Shown here piece after piece: positions 9,161 through 20,341 of a DNA stretch of 64,000 bases (position 1 is the first letter of the stretch; each line of letters starts with the position of its first letter). Made by a program: the position numbers and the translations under genes. Origin of the DNA: Tetracentron sinense (lineage: Eukaryota; Streptophyta; Magnoliopsida; Trochodendrales; Trochodendraceae). The notes under the pieces were generated by a model. It was not told where the DNA came from. It saw only the letters and a list, made by a program, of their open reading frames with translations, and did no database searches. Where the stretch lies: NCBI GenBank assembly GCA_015143295.1, contig CM026571.1, forward strand, positions 33,756,505 through 33,820,504, written 5' to 3'.

Positions 9161-11579
9161 ATGTCTACCGAGGCTTCCCTAGAAATCATTAGGGTAGAAG
9201 AAGAAGTTAGAGCTCTGAGTGATGATGAGGCGAGTTGCACTGGTAGTGCACCGTATGGTGCCTACATTGCAGAGTCTTCCATACTTCATCAAAACCAACT
9301 GGAGTATCTAAATCACTTCAGAACTCGTTTTGACTTCCCCTCTCATTTTCATCTTCATTTTAAAAGAGATGATGCTTTCATTGATAAACGCTCTTTTGCT
9401 TGCACCGTTGTCTACCTCGCTCAGCTCGGGATTGGACTACGATTCCCTTTGCATCCCGTTGTAGATGATGTTCTCTCCACCCTTTAGCTTGCCCCAGGTC
9501 AAATGCATCCCAATTTCTACAAGTATATGTCCATGATGATTAAATTCATCAAGGACAGGTATCCCATCGAGACCAGACACCTTTTTCACTTCAGCCACAC
9601 TGTCAAATATCGAGGTTGCAATGATGACCTTTATAACTATTTCTCCTGGAATAGAAAGTCATTGCTCCCCTATCTCGTCTCTGACATAACAGATATAGAA
9701 AGAGGTTGGAAGGCAACACCTTTCATCTTCTCCGGGGGTTGGAAATCGGATACCTCCTCTGTTCCCAACGTCTTACAAGAGAAACCAGGTAACTAACTTT
9801 CGCTGTCCGGTGCCCGTTGTATATCGTCTGTTGCCCTCTCGTTGTCACTATTTGTTGTCATCTATCCGTTGTATGATCTTCTGCTATTCTTTTGTACTTG
9901 TCCGTTGTCTGACACTTTTATTTCTTGCAGTTGAAATGAAGAAAATACCCTTTAAAAAACTTACAGCAGAAGAAGAGCGTGTTCGTACGAACATCAAGAG
10001 AGAACGAGGAGGCGAGTACATCAGGTGGAAACCACTAGAGCCTGATACTTGGGGATTCGACAGTGTACCAAACCCAACTCCTCCCATTGACCAAAGACAA
10101 CAGGGTGCTTCCTCTTCTCAACCTACTACCGAACCCATTGAAGAAGAAGAAGAGATTGAAAACATTGATCCTCCTCCACTCATCAGAAAGGCAAGGTCTA
10201 CTCATCCAACAACAGTTCTGCCTCCGCTTCCACCGAAGAAAACTCACCCCACAACGGAAGCCATGGCCGCTGAGCCAAAAAGAAAGAGGATTCACACCCA
10301 GGCCAAGATACAGGCCAAGAAGAAGAAGAAAGAAGAAAAGCACTTTGAGAAAGGCAAGGCCGCTGCAGTTCCCCCTTCCTCTCCTCTAGTCTTCAGGGAG
10401 CCCGAATCCACAACGGATCTCCTAGTAGTCAGCACTATTCCTGCTGCTACTCCACGAGCTGATCCTGCCCTCACTGCTCCAGACGCCACTGTTATTACTC
10501 CTACCGCGACAACGGATACTGTTGCCCTAGCACAACGGGAGTTGGGTGTACCGGGAAATCATCTTGATTGGTTCCCCGAATTCTCCCGATATGGACGAGC
10601 AACCGTAACTGATTCGGCAATGACAACAGACTCCATGGCTTTAGCACTGACTTATGCCATGAGACTTCCCACTGACATTGCATATGTTGAGCAGTTATCC
10701 ATCCCCGAGGTGAATCATGCAGCATGTCGGGCCCTCACATCGGTAAGAGTTATTCCGTCATCCCACACTATATGGTTCTTTGTACTCAACGATGTATTGA
10801 CTTTACTTATTTCTGTCCCACAACTGAATACTCTAGTTACCGAACTGAATGCTCGTAGCAACTATTGCTACAATCATCTCAAAGAGGCAATAGAATACTG
10901 GAAATGAAGGGTCACCACCATTGAAGAAACCCTAACAGAGGAGAGAGAAAGAATATGGCTTGATCTAGCACGAGCTCATGCCGAAGTGCGGTTGGTGGAG
11001 GACAAACTCATCTCTGCCCAACAATCGCAAGAAAAGGCTGAAGAGGAAGCTTGGGCGGCAAAAGAAGGAGAAGCTAAGGCAAAACAGGAAGCTGAGAATG
11101 CCGTTCTCCGAATCAGTGAACTGGAGGTCATTTCCCAGACACTAGAAAGGCAGCTCGAAGAAGCAGAGGCAACAAAAGTATCTCTTGCACAAGAACTTGA
11201 AGAATCCAGGAAGGCTGCCAAGACTATAACTGTGGATCTTCAGAGGCACTACCAATTACAGCTGGATAGATTGCTGGATGAAGACAGAGAAGAGACAGAG
11301 AAGGAATTGATGATCATGCTCCGCCGACAAGGAAAATTGAAAGGGGACAACGAGGAGGATGTGACCACTCAATCCGAGCTCCAAAGCAAAGACGTTGTCA
11401 ATCTGGACGACGAGTCTAAAGTTGAAGGAGTTTAGAAAGCACTCCCCTTTGAAGGTCCTGCCCTTCTGCACTCTGAACTATCTTCTGATCCTTCTGCTTC
11501 TGGTGTACCTGCTACTGTTGCCCCTCCTTCCGTTGTGCTGCCTGATGCCTCCACTACTCCTGAAGATACTACTGCTTGA
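9161..11579 (+). pseudogene. Tat1 antisense gene (gypsy-type Transposase_28-like plus coiled coil), spliced, three in-frame stops
   Basis: Exon 1 (9161-9788) and exon 2 (9931-11579) join in one frame across a 142-bp intron (GTAACTAAC ... TTTCTTGCAG). The spliced frame spans 758 codons but carries stops at codon 109 (TAG, 9485), 535 (TGA, 10905) and 711 (TAG, 11433). TAG and TGA fit C-to-T decay of CAG and CGA. The N-terminal part (FPLHPVVDDVL, LAPGQMHPN) resembles the plant domain annotated as putative gypsy-type transposon (PF04195). The middle is rich in Pro, Thr and basic residues (KIQAKKKKKEEK), and codons 536-690 form a Glu/Ala-rich coiled coil. The biochemical role of this family is not established. 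Antisense ORFs at this site are known in Retand/Grande elements. Confidence 0.8.
9789..9930 (+). other. Intron of the Tat1 antisense gene
   Basis: The donor CCAG|GTAACTAAC and acceptor TTTATTTCTTGCAG|TTG are consensus, and removal joins the two exon frames exactly (exon 1 leaves one base, exon 2 supplies two). The intron is T-rich and contains three CCGTTGT heptamers (9814, 9866, 9902) in 142 bp. Confidence 0.8.
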
Positions 11580-12527
11580 CTTCCTTTGTCTCTATGCTTC
11601 TCTTGTCCCCATTTATGCATTTCCTTCTCTTTCATTGTGATGTATGTGATATACTTTGCCCAGCAATGGGCTTATATGAATGAAATCTTTTTTGCTCTTA
11701 TCACTTGTATTTTGACTTAATCTCGAAGCACAAAGAGGAAAGAGCTCATACATAACACATAAACAAAAATAACATAAGTAATCGCAATTCTGACAAGGCA
11801 GAGAACACATGGTAGAACACCAAAATAGAGATGTCATTCTGAGAACAACATTGAAATGGATCTAAACACTTGGCAAATTTGCAGCAATAAGCACACTGAA
11901 AAGATCACTAGTACTGGCCACACTCACAACGTAAATTCATATAAAAGGAATAATGTGTCTAAGATGCAACACTCTGAATGTAATCTGACAAATAAAATTT
12001 CATAAGATGAACTAAATGTAACTCATTGATGAGACACTTTGCTCAGAGGATATCATTAGGATAAGCCACTAGTTTGCTCAGATGACATCCTTAGGATAAG
12101 CCACTTGTGTCTCATTGTGAGTACGTTGTTCAAATGAAACTTTATTTGAATGTGCAAAGCATTCACGATGTCTCACTTAACACTTTGACAAAATATTTGC
12201 ACAAAGTCTCTTGAGTAATTCACTTAAATGATTATACGAGCAAACTCAAACATATAAGCAAAGGAACTCGTTGTATATCACAAACTTCTATTGAAAGAAT
12301 TGTCTTAAATTCATGTTGTTCCAGGATTTTTGGATTGTATTATCTTGTAAATCTTTAAGGTAGCATACACCAAGGCTCCCCAAACAATCTACAATATAAG
12401 TCCATTCCCAATTAGGTCCTAACTTTCCACTGTTAAGCTCTCTTGTATTCTGGAATACTTTTCGAATGACGAGATCTCCGACCTAAAAGACTCTTCGTTG
12501 TACTTTTTGATTATAAGCCTTCCTTAA
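11580..12527. other. Tat1 spacer between antisense gene and integrase
   Basis: No domain is recognised. It holds the convergent 3' ends of the plus-strand antisense gene and minus-strand gag-pol. A 35-bp near-tandem pair (GCTCAGA...TTAGGATAAGCCACT) lies at about 12038-12107. TATGAATGAAATC near 11675 could serve as a plus-strand polyadenylation region. Confidence 0.45.
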
Positions 12528-13400
12528 TCACTGTTGATACCTTCCCATCTGAATGCTGGCATCTTCCCGCTTTTCTTCTAGTAAGTTAAGATGAATGACC
12601 ATGAGCTCAATATTTTTGTCATTCTCTCTTGCTTTCTTCTTGTTGTGCCAGGAACGCATTGTGGGCAGACTGATCTCTGTAGGAATAACAGCTTCCATTC
12701 CGTAAGCTAAGGAGAAAGGTGTTTCATTTGTAGGACTCCTTGGCATTATCCTATACCGCCATAATACGTTGTGCAGCTCATTGGTCCACTTCCCCTTCGA
12801 ATCTTCTAATATTCTTTTCAGTGCATTTAGAATATTCTTATTAGTTGCTTCAGCTAGACCATTCCCTTGAGAATAATAGGGTGATGAGAAAATATGCTTG
12901 ATCTTCAGTTCTTTACAAAATTCAGCAATAATTCTCCCCGTGAATTGCTTCCCGTTGTCAGAGATGATGGACTGTGATATGCCAAACCTACAGATGATAT
13001 GCTCCCAAATGAATTTCTTCACTTCCTGCTCTTTGATACGGGCAAGGGGGATAGCTTCAATCCAACGAGAGAAATAGTTAGTTGCTATTAAGAGAAAGAT
13101 TAAATTTCCTGGAGCTTTGGGAAAGGGTCCCACAATATCAAGCCCCCAACGAGCAAATGGCCAAGGCTGGGACACGGTGTTGAGCTCTTGAGCTGGAGCA
13201 TGGATTAACCAAGCGTACCATTGACACTGGCTACATTTCTTCACATATTTCTGAGCATCAGCTTGCATATAAGGTCAAAAGTAACCTTGCCCCAGAGCTC
13301 GGTAAGCTATTGTTCTTCCCCTAGAATGAATGTCACAAATACCTTCATGAAGCTCAACAAGAATCCTTTCAACATCTACAGGATGAACACACTTTAGTAA
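12528..13400 (-). pseudogene. Tat1 integrase
   Basis: The 246-residue open stretch at 12528-13268 carries the integrase core: GLDIVGP (D44), SDNGKQF (D104) and GLAEATNK (E140), giving the D-D-35-E triad of retroviral-type integrases. KKCSQC supplies the cysteines of the HHCC zinc finger. Its histidines (LHEGICDIH) lie just upstream near 13340 in the same frame, separated by one in-frame stop at about 13275. Integrase would insert the cDNA into the genome. It is the last minus-strand domain; no chromodomain is visible. Confidence 0.88.
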
Positions 13401-13463
13401 AAGACCCCCGAAAGATTTCTTGTATAACTCTCCTTGCACCAAGATATATCGTGGTGCCTTGTA

Positions 13464-14090
13464 CTAGATACGCCTTGATTCCTTCACGTTGATAGGGAGA
13501 ACTCCATCTTTCAAATATGTTGTTAACCCTGTCATCCAACTCGGAACTGGATTAATAAAAAACATCTCTCGTTGTGGCTGAAACTCGATTAAAGGATACT
13601 CCTTATATTCCATAAGGATTACTTTAGGCTCATAAGACTGTAACATGGAAGCAAGGTAGGCTAAAGCACCAGCATGCCTGTTGTCATCTCTTTGGATATG
13701 CTTAATTTCAGCAACGGTGAATGCCTCGTACTGAGTATGAATAAGAGCAGCATATTGTCTTATCTAATCATCTTTACATTCGTAGACACCATTCACCTGA
13801 TTTACCACGAGCTGTGAGTCACAGAAAACTCTTTGCTTTGTGATCTTCAAATCATGCGCACTTTGTAACCCAAGCAGCAATGCTTTGTACTCAGCTTCAT
13901 TGTTAGAGGCAACAAAACCAAGAAGCGCCATCTTCTGGATTTTTATGTTCTCCGGACTAATGAGCACAGCACCAAGCCCTGAACCATTAGAGTTTGAAGA
14001 TCCATCTACATATAAGGCCCAATCATTCCACGTTGCTAGTTTGTCTTCATCTTATTCAACGTTTCCGTTGTCAACCTTGTCTGGGAGCTC
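13464..14090 (-). pseudogene. Tat1 second (archaeal-like) RNase H
   Basis: Broken minus-strand frames read YVDGSSNSNGSGLGAVL, then ASNNEAEYKALLLGL and CDSQLVVNQVNG, then DDNRHAGALAYLAS. These are the D-E-D-D landmarks of the extra RNase H (aRNH) that the Tat clade acquired downstream of its original RNase H. A stop near 13765 splits the domain (ECKDD, stop). It removes RNA from the RNA-DNA hybrid and probably replaces the eroded first RNase H. It is the key lineage marker here. Confidence 0.85.
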
Positions 14091-14125
14091 ATGAAGATCT
14101 GGATTTACTTCTACTTCAGCTTCTT

Positions 14126-15628
14126 CTATGGGAAAATCAGAGAGAAAACTTGTATAGCTTGCCCATTCTCTGAGATTGTTAATTGATACTGGATGTCATA
14201 TTCACTGAGTGCTACAGCCCATTTCGACATCCTTCCCACCAACTCGGGTCGTCCTAACACAATTTTCAAAGGGTACGTTGTGATAATAATGATAGTATGA
14301 GCATGAAAATAAGGACGAAGTTTTTCAGTAGAAAAGACAAGAGCAAGACATACATTCTCGAGCTTACTGTAATTACTCTCCGTCTTGAGAAAGGTTTTGC
14401 TGATAAAATATATAGGCTTCTTAACGCCATCACAACTTCTGAGCAGGACGAAACCAATAACTTGCTCTGAGACTGAGAGATATAGATACAATATTTCACC
14501 AGACTCAGGAACTGAGAGAATGAGAGCAGAGCCCAAATAATCATTCAAAGCAGCAAAGGTTTGGGAACACTCTGAAGTCCACTTGAATACAGAATCTTTC
14601 CTTAGCAACTCAAAGAGAGGTTTGCAACGATCAGATGACTTTGAGATAAAGCAGTTGAGTGCATCAATACGTCCTATTAATTTTTGAATTTCCTTCTTCA
14701 TCTTTGGCTCCGGCATGTCCAACAGAGCACAGATTTGAGCTGGATTAGCCTCAATAACTCGCTGGCTCACAAGATAACTCAAAAATTTTCCAGAAGTAAC
14801 CCTAAACATACATTTCTCTGGATTCAACTTCAAATTAAAAGCTCGAAGAATAGAGAAAGGTTCAGTGAGATCTACCATCAGGGTACTTCGTACTCGACTC
14901 TTCACTATGATGTCATCAATATACACTTCCATTGTTTTGCCGAGCACTGGACCAAACATCAGGTTTATCAGACGTTGATAAGTGACACCAACATTCTTCA
15001 AACCGAAATGCATAACACAATAACAAAATAGGCCACGCTCTGTAATGAAAGTAATTTTCTCTTGATCTTCCTCAGTCAGAAGAATCTGGTTATAGCCCGA
15101 ATAACCATCCATAAAAGATAACATTTCATGGCCAGCAGTGACATTGATAAGCCTATCAATTCTTGACATGGAAAAAAAGTCTTTGGGACAAGCATTATTG
15201 ACACCTGTGAAGTTAATACAAACTCTCACTTTCCCATTTTTCTTAGGTACAACCACCATATTTGCTATCCAGTCGTGATAATGCACTTCTCGAATAAACC
15301 CGTGTTGGATGAGCTTGTCAATCTCCTCGTTGACGATACTATGATAGGCTGGGGCAAGTCTCCAGGGCTTTTGCTTGATTGGGGGAGCAGTATGATCAAC
15401 ATTGAGATGATGACACATAATACCTGGATTGATCTCTGTCATATCTTTGTGCGACCAGGTAAAGACATTGAGATTTTTCTTCAGAAAGTCCAGCAGCTCG
15501 ACCTCCTCCTCCGTTGTTAAGCTCGTCTCGATCTGCAACATCTTTGGTTCCTCATTTGTTCCCAAATTGACAGCTTTCGTGGGCTCAACGGATGGTCTGT
15601 ACAATGCCTCCTCTGAGCTCTCCTCCAC
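14126..15628 (-). CDS. Tat1 reverse transcriptase and RNase H (open 500 codons)
   Basis: A 500-codon open frame covers the RT and first RNase H of the polyprotein. RT signatures in order: VVVPKKNGKVRVCINF (about residue 126), FMDGYSGYNQ (172-181) and YIDD (236-239, catalytic aspartates). The RNase H-like part runs from about residue 375 (LYLYLSVSEQVIGFVLLRS) to 480. As usual in Tat elements, its first catalytic Asp is not present, matching replacement by aRNH. The true start is upstream in the polyprotein; the first Met here is not a real initiator. Confidence 0.9.
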   Translation of the reverse strand: MEESSEEALYRPSVEPTKAVNLGTNEEPKMLQIETSLTTEEEVELLDFLKKNLNVFTWSHKDMTEINPGIMCHHLNVDHTAPPIKQKPWRLAPAYHSIVNEEIDKLIQHGFIREVHYHDWIANMVVVPKKNGKVRVCINFTGVNNACPKDFFSMSRIDRLINVTAGHEMLSFMDGYSGYNQILLTEEDQEKITFITERGLFCYCVMHFGLKNVGVTYQRLINLMFGPVLGKTMEVYIDDIIVKSRVRSTLMVDLTEPFSILRAFNLKLNPEKCMFRVTSGKFLSYLVSQRVIEANPAQICALLDMPEPKMKKEIQKLIGRIDALNCFISKSSDRCKPLFELLRKDSVFKWTSECSQTFAALNDYLGSALILSVPESGEILYLYLSVSEQVIGFVLLRSCDGVKKPIYFISKTFLKTESNYSKLENVCLALVFSTEKLRPYFHAHTIIIITTYPLKIVLGRPELVGRMSKWAVALSEYDIQYQLTISENGQAIQVFSLIFP

Positions 15629-15649
15629 AACGGACCCGAACTATAATTG

Positions 15650-16264
15650 TTATTTAGGCACAACGGGTGGAGCGAAGTTGCACTTCTGAGATGCCAACCG
15701 GTCTCCTCTGATCTCCTTGGGCCCGTCCTGAGTAGGATACTTCAATACTTGATAGTAAGAAGAGGTGACAACTTTCATCTCGTGGGTCCACCATCGTCCC
15801 AGAATTGCGTTGTATGGAGATGAGGCATCAAGAACGGAGAATCGCGTTTGCAACACAACGGGTCCGGCCACAACGGACAGGACGACATCTCCCACTGGTT
15901 TCATCGAACAACCATTAAACCCAAATAACCTGGTCTGAGTAGGGATAAGAGCAGCTGGATCTAACTTTATTTGAGTGAAAGCATAGAGATAAAGGATATC
16001 TGCCCCACTCCCTGAATCTACGAGCACCCTATTGATATCAAAGTCTCTGATCCGCATGGTGAGAACGAGAACATCATAGTGAGGTCTGACCACCGTTGCC
16101 ATATCGTGATTAGAGAAAGTAAGTGCTTGCTCGATGCCCCTCGCTACTGACTGTACCTGACACACTTCGGTTACATGAGACAACTTCCTTGCCTTATCCC
16201 TAAACTCTTGTTTTACGTCTATCGTCGGCATTCGTGCATGGTAGATGACATTGATAGTTCCCAT
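15650..16264 (-). pseudogene. Tat1 aspartic protease region
   Basis: The 204-codon open stretch contains VLVDSGSGADIL (D83-S-G), the active-site loop of a retropepsin-type protease that works as a dimer to cut the polyprotein. It continues with YNAILGRWW (about residues 151-159), the conserved second motif in plant gypsy proteases. The frame differs from the following RT frame, with a stop between them, so a frameshift has accumulated. Four ACAACGG motifs lie here or at the edge (15627, 15660, 15855, 15870). Confidence 0.85.
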
Positions 16265-18170
16265 GGGCGCTCCTCCTCGTTGTCCTCCTCCTCTACTGGT
16301 GCTCAGATTATTTGAAGGTTCTTCTGCACGGGACTAAGATAATGGTTCCCTGGTATGCACTGCACCACTATTACTGGAATCCAAATACTCCCCCAAGTAG
16401 CCCTCCTGGACTAACCTCTCCAAATATTCTCTCAAAATGCGACAACGGTTCGGGCAGGCCACTTGATGTGCCCGTGGTCTCGATGTGACATTTTGAACAG
16501 CTCAGGCAGGCCACTTGAAGTATGGCTGATACTCCATGGACTTCATGATGGTCGTCGGACTGGCCGTAAAATTAATGTGATCAGTTCGGGCTGCAAAAGG
16601 ACGCCTCTCTGTCGCCTGATTGCCCTTCTCCTAATTATTTTGGGGCTGCTCTTGATGAGGCTGATAAGGTTGCCTCTCTTGATGCTGATGATTTGGATTT
16701 GGACGTCTATCTATCCTGCTCTGCTGCTGGTTCTGGTTGAAATTTTCTTTATATGGGCGTCGAACCAGCTGATCCTGTTGAGTCACATACACCACTTTCT
16801 CCCTCCTCTCTCTGGGCAGTGAGTCCTCAGATGATGAAGATTCGTACCTTCATCCTTTATCCTTCTTTGATGAAGACGACCGGCTTGCTCTCTCCACAAC
16901 ATCCACTCCCTTCGCCTTTGGCCATGGTACAATTGAGACATCATCTTCATATCTCATGTACTTAGCAGCATAAACCAACATATCATCCAGCTTGACAGGA
17001 TAGTCGAGAGCTAGAGATTTGTAGAGCTCGGAATGCTTGGGGATAGCGTTCTTGAAAGCAGCTATACAACTCTCATCATCAATTTTGTCGATGCCATGGA
17101 CTTCATCAATGAAGCACGGAATGAACTCGCTCAAAGATTTTGCTGGCTACATCCTTAGAGCAAAGAGAGAATCTGCACCTATTTTTTTCTTTTTATTGAT
17201 AATAAATTGATCAATAAAAACTGACCTGAGCTCGGAGAAGCTTTTGATTGAGCCAGGGGACAGATTACGGAACTACCTTGATGCTGCTCTAGACAAGCTG
17301 TTGGGGAAGGCTTTGTATAAAAGATTATCATCCAGGTTGCAAAGAGTCATCGCATGTTTGAAGTCAAACAAATGCTCTTCCAGATCCGTCTTGCCCATGA
17401 ACATGGAAAAAATTGGTGTCATGAACCGATAATGGGTATACGACTGATTGATTGCATCCGAGAAAGGAGAGTTCTCAACGTTGTCCTTTGCTGTTTGAGC
17501 AAAGTGGTCAGATGTTCCTCCTCACATGCTCTTGACACGAGCACTGATCATGGCCTCTACCTCTTTGGACCTAATCTAAGCCCTCTGAGTGTTAGGCTCC
17601 TCCGTAGCACATCCTCATGGCTCCTCTCGAGCCTCATTTTCTCGTAGCTCAGCACGATCAGAAGAATCTCGTTGATCAGCACGGACCTAACTCCGTTGTG
17701 CATCAAGAACGGGTGAAGAATGGGGTCGAACTACATCACCAACAGGAGGAATAAGCACAAATCTATTCTCACGATTCTCTTACAACAGTGGGGAAACTGG
17801 TCATGCTGCTGCAACTCCTGAAGGGGAAGAGGAGAAGTCGAGCTGACGTCTTGCCGAAGGCCTTTGAGGTGGCCCTTCATCCACTTCGAGTCTACTGTGC
17901 TCGAAAGTATCGAGCCTCTCCTGCAACATCTGTTGTTGCCTGGTGATAAGGTCCAAAGCAGACTGATGCCTCTGCTACATCAATAGAATTTGGTCTGAGG
18001 AAGAGGAACCATCTGATGAAGACATAATTCTCTCAGGCTGCCCGAAAGATTGCCCAATTCCTGGGATGAAAGTTTGCATGACAGTAGGTGCAAAGGGAGT
18101 GGCCTGAGGGGTTCGATTCTCAAGTGCAGCCACGGGAGTTTGATAAGTTGTGATCACAAAGAGCAAAGGG
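16265..18170 (-). pseudogene. Tat1 gag
   Basis: Interrupted minus-strand frames encode gag. The Retrotrans_gag core is readable from about 17420 to 16950 (EEHLFDFKHAMTLCNLDDN, then FPNSLSRAA, SFSELRSVFIDQFI, SLSEFIPCF, AAFKNAIP). The N-terminal segment near 18166-17975 is Gln/Ser-rich (QPERIMSSSDGSSSSD). Several stops and frameshifts are present, so no intact capsid protein is made. A zinc knuckle is not clearly visible between 16270 and 16850. Confidence 0.75.
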
Positions 18171-18188
18171 AGGTTGTTTATAATTTTT

Positions 18189-18202
18189 CACAAACAACAC
18201 CA
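18189..18202 (-). promoter_or_regulatory. Tat1 primer-binding site (putative)
   Basis: Four bases after the 5' LTR end, the minus strand reads TGGTGTTGTTTGTG. Primer-binding sites start with TGG, complementary to the CCA end of a tRNA, usually 0-6 nt from the LTR. I cannot name the tRNA from this sequence. Confidence 0.45.
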
Positions 18203-18206
18203 ATTT

Positions 18207-18965
18207 TGAAGCGGGAAATTCTGGGAAGGACACGCGTCAGCAGCTGCTATAGGTACTCTGGTTTACTGATAGAAGGTTGGCATTGAAGGTTGTATTACCC
18301 TGACCTGTACTCCAATGCCAAAGTAAGTAGGCGTGGAAGATGATGAACAGTAAGAAGCACAGAAGCAAATAATAGAGAAATAGCTGCAATTTTTCGATCT
18401 CTATGCACTGGGTTTCTCGGGGTTTAGCCGGATGCCCATGGATGGCCATAGATGCCCATGCCACGTGCTCCACACTCATTGCCAAATATGTCAGACGGAT
18501 CTGCCACCTTATGTGTCACACGTGGGAGCCTACTATTAGTTCAGTCGGTTTGTTTTTGACAGCAAACAGAAGTGACCAGCATTAAATGTCAAGATAGTGC
18601 TTTTCACTTACTGTCAGAATAGAATGATCGCCTCCTGACCACTTCCTTCTGCAAGTTAGTCTTGTTGTTGACTCAAGCTCAGGTCCGTTGTATATGCGTT
18701 AAAATGAGGTTCGATGCGCTTATCTTGAAGACAACGGATACATTGTGCATAAGACAACGGGAACGTTGTCGAGAATACAATGAGTACGTTGTGCATAAGG
18801 CAACAGGTACGTTGTCGAGAGTACAACGGGAACGTTATACATCTGACAATGGATCATTCCTCTATTTTAATCACGTGATCCACGTGTCACTCATCGGTGA
18901 GCATAACAAAGAAAACTAGCTCATTCTCCAACACTTAATCAATTTCACGAATTTTATCCTTTACA
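18207..18965 (-). repeat. Tat1 5' LTR (759 bp), TATA box deleted
   Basis: It aligns along its length with 7749-8456 and ends TTTATCCTTTACA, followed by the duplicated AAAAG. Differences: an extra block of about 45 bp in the ACAACG/CGTTGT stretch (18731-18840), an extra AGTAAGAAGCACAGA near 18350, and loss of about 12 bp where the other LTR has GTATTTATAGG, so its minus-strand TATA box is missing (about 18417-18424). This is the LTR that would drive gag-pol. Confidence 0.93.
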
Positions 18966-20341
18966 AAAAGTATTTTTTTGGTTTAAAGATGAAATTTCAT
19001 TCATTAACAGAAGGTAAAAGATGAGTAAACTCCATTCCTGGATTAGGAAAAGTGGGGAAAAGCACTCCATTTTGGTGAGTAAAAGACCATAAACTCTCTT
19101 TGAGGGTCAATGGGCTGTGAAATTGGCTCCACAATAGATGTTGCTGAAGGTGACTGCTTCAAAGTGATCTTGGAGTCTCAAGATGTCGTCTATGAAGGAT
19201 CAAATTTCCCAGTGAAGATGTCTTATTTTTGTACCTCAGCCCCCATCTGTAAGTTATACTTTTAAAAATAAAACCTTTCAAAACGGACTAACATTAAAAT
19301 AGGCAAAGCCTTCCTATTTGCTCTCCGACTTTTTTTTCTCTTTTCTCTACCATGTTTCATCTCCTTTCTCTCTCTTTCGTTCTTCTTAAAGAGAACCCGG
19401 TTTGGGTTGACGGTAAATAGAAGGAATTTCTATCGGTAATCAAAATCCCAAGGGTAATTTTTGTTTCCTTTTTTCTTTTGTCTGTTTCTTCTTCTTTTTT
19501 TCTATCTTATTTTATGTCATTTTAGGGTTTCAAGAGGTCTCTATTAATGGAGTTCTAGAGGGAGAGTTATTTGAGGAGAGAAAAATATAGTATTTTGCTA
19601 GCATATTATTGCTTACCTAACCGCCATACATCTCCTTTAAACATATATCGTCAATGTTCAAAACTTAATCCTATTAAACTCGGGAATCAAAACATAACTT
19701 TGGAATTTGTGGTGTTATATGTCATTCCATAATCCACAGATGCATGATTTTGTAGTTTAATTCTATCTACTTGTTTGGGTACATTAAAAGGGCTTTGTGG
19801 TGTTATGTCATTCCATATGCTCATTTGTGTAAATTTGGGCTTGGTTTTTTCCCTTTATTTTTTTCATTTTCTTTTTGATAAGTTAACTTCTTATGTTTAC
19901 ACCTGGAGTTGTTTTTGGTAGTATTTGTGGTGAATGAATATGTAGGATCTTCCATTCTATAAAAGTTGAGAGTGAGATTATTCCAAACTCTAATCTCTAT
20001 AATAAAATAGAGGTTTTTCATCTAGTTTGTGGGGAGAAGATCATTTAGAGAGACTTTAAGGCAACTAGGCTTGTAAAAATTTATGGTGAATGATTTGGGG
20101 ATGGGTGGTGATGGGTTGGACGATGAGTTGTTGTTGCCACCCAGGACAGCATTGTTCAATTACTTTTTAAAGTTAATATTAGTGAAATATAGGAAAACTA
20201 ATATGGTTCATAGTTTGGTAATTTTAGTATGTACTAGATGTTTATATATTGAAACAAAATTGTAATTGATTAGTTTTAAATACTTTCATTCATTTTGTTT
20301 TGATTAATAAGTTGCATGTCTCTTTCTACAATATTTATCTT
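18966..20341. other. No gene seen; possible 5' region of the FRS pseudogene
   Basis: It starts with the AAAAG duplication. 19300-19560 is CT-rich and contains TTTAGGGTTTC, reminiscent of a plant leader. TTATATAG just before 20359 could be a splice acceptor for the following FAR1-like fragment. I recognise no protein domain. Confidence 0.4.

Larger units (their letters stand above)
7749..18965 (-). mobile_element. Tat1: complete Tat-lineage Ty3/gypsy retrotransposon
   Basis: This 11.2-kb element has two LTRs in the same orientation, AAAAG duplicated on both flanks, and a minus-strand gag-pol in the order gag, protease, reverse transcriptase, RNase H, second (archaeal-like) RNase H, integrase. 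The double RNase H is diagnostic of the Tat clade. Between integrase and the 3' LTR lies a plus-strand spliced gene, the arrangement known from Retand/Grande-like Tat elements. Both coding systems carry premature stops, so this copy is not autonomous. The heptamer ACAACGG (either strand) occurs 26 times in the element. Confidence 0.93.

Noticed and set aside
8896..9240. 114-codon minus-strand ORF with Glu/Arg-rich sequence
   Set aside because: It is antisense to the CT-rich leader and exon 1 of the plus-strand Tat1 gene and shows no domain.
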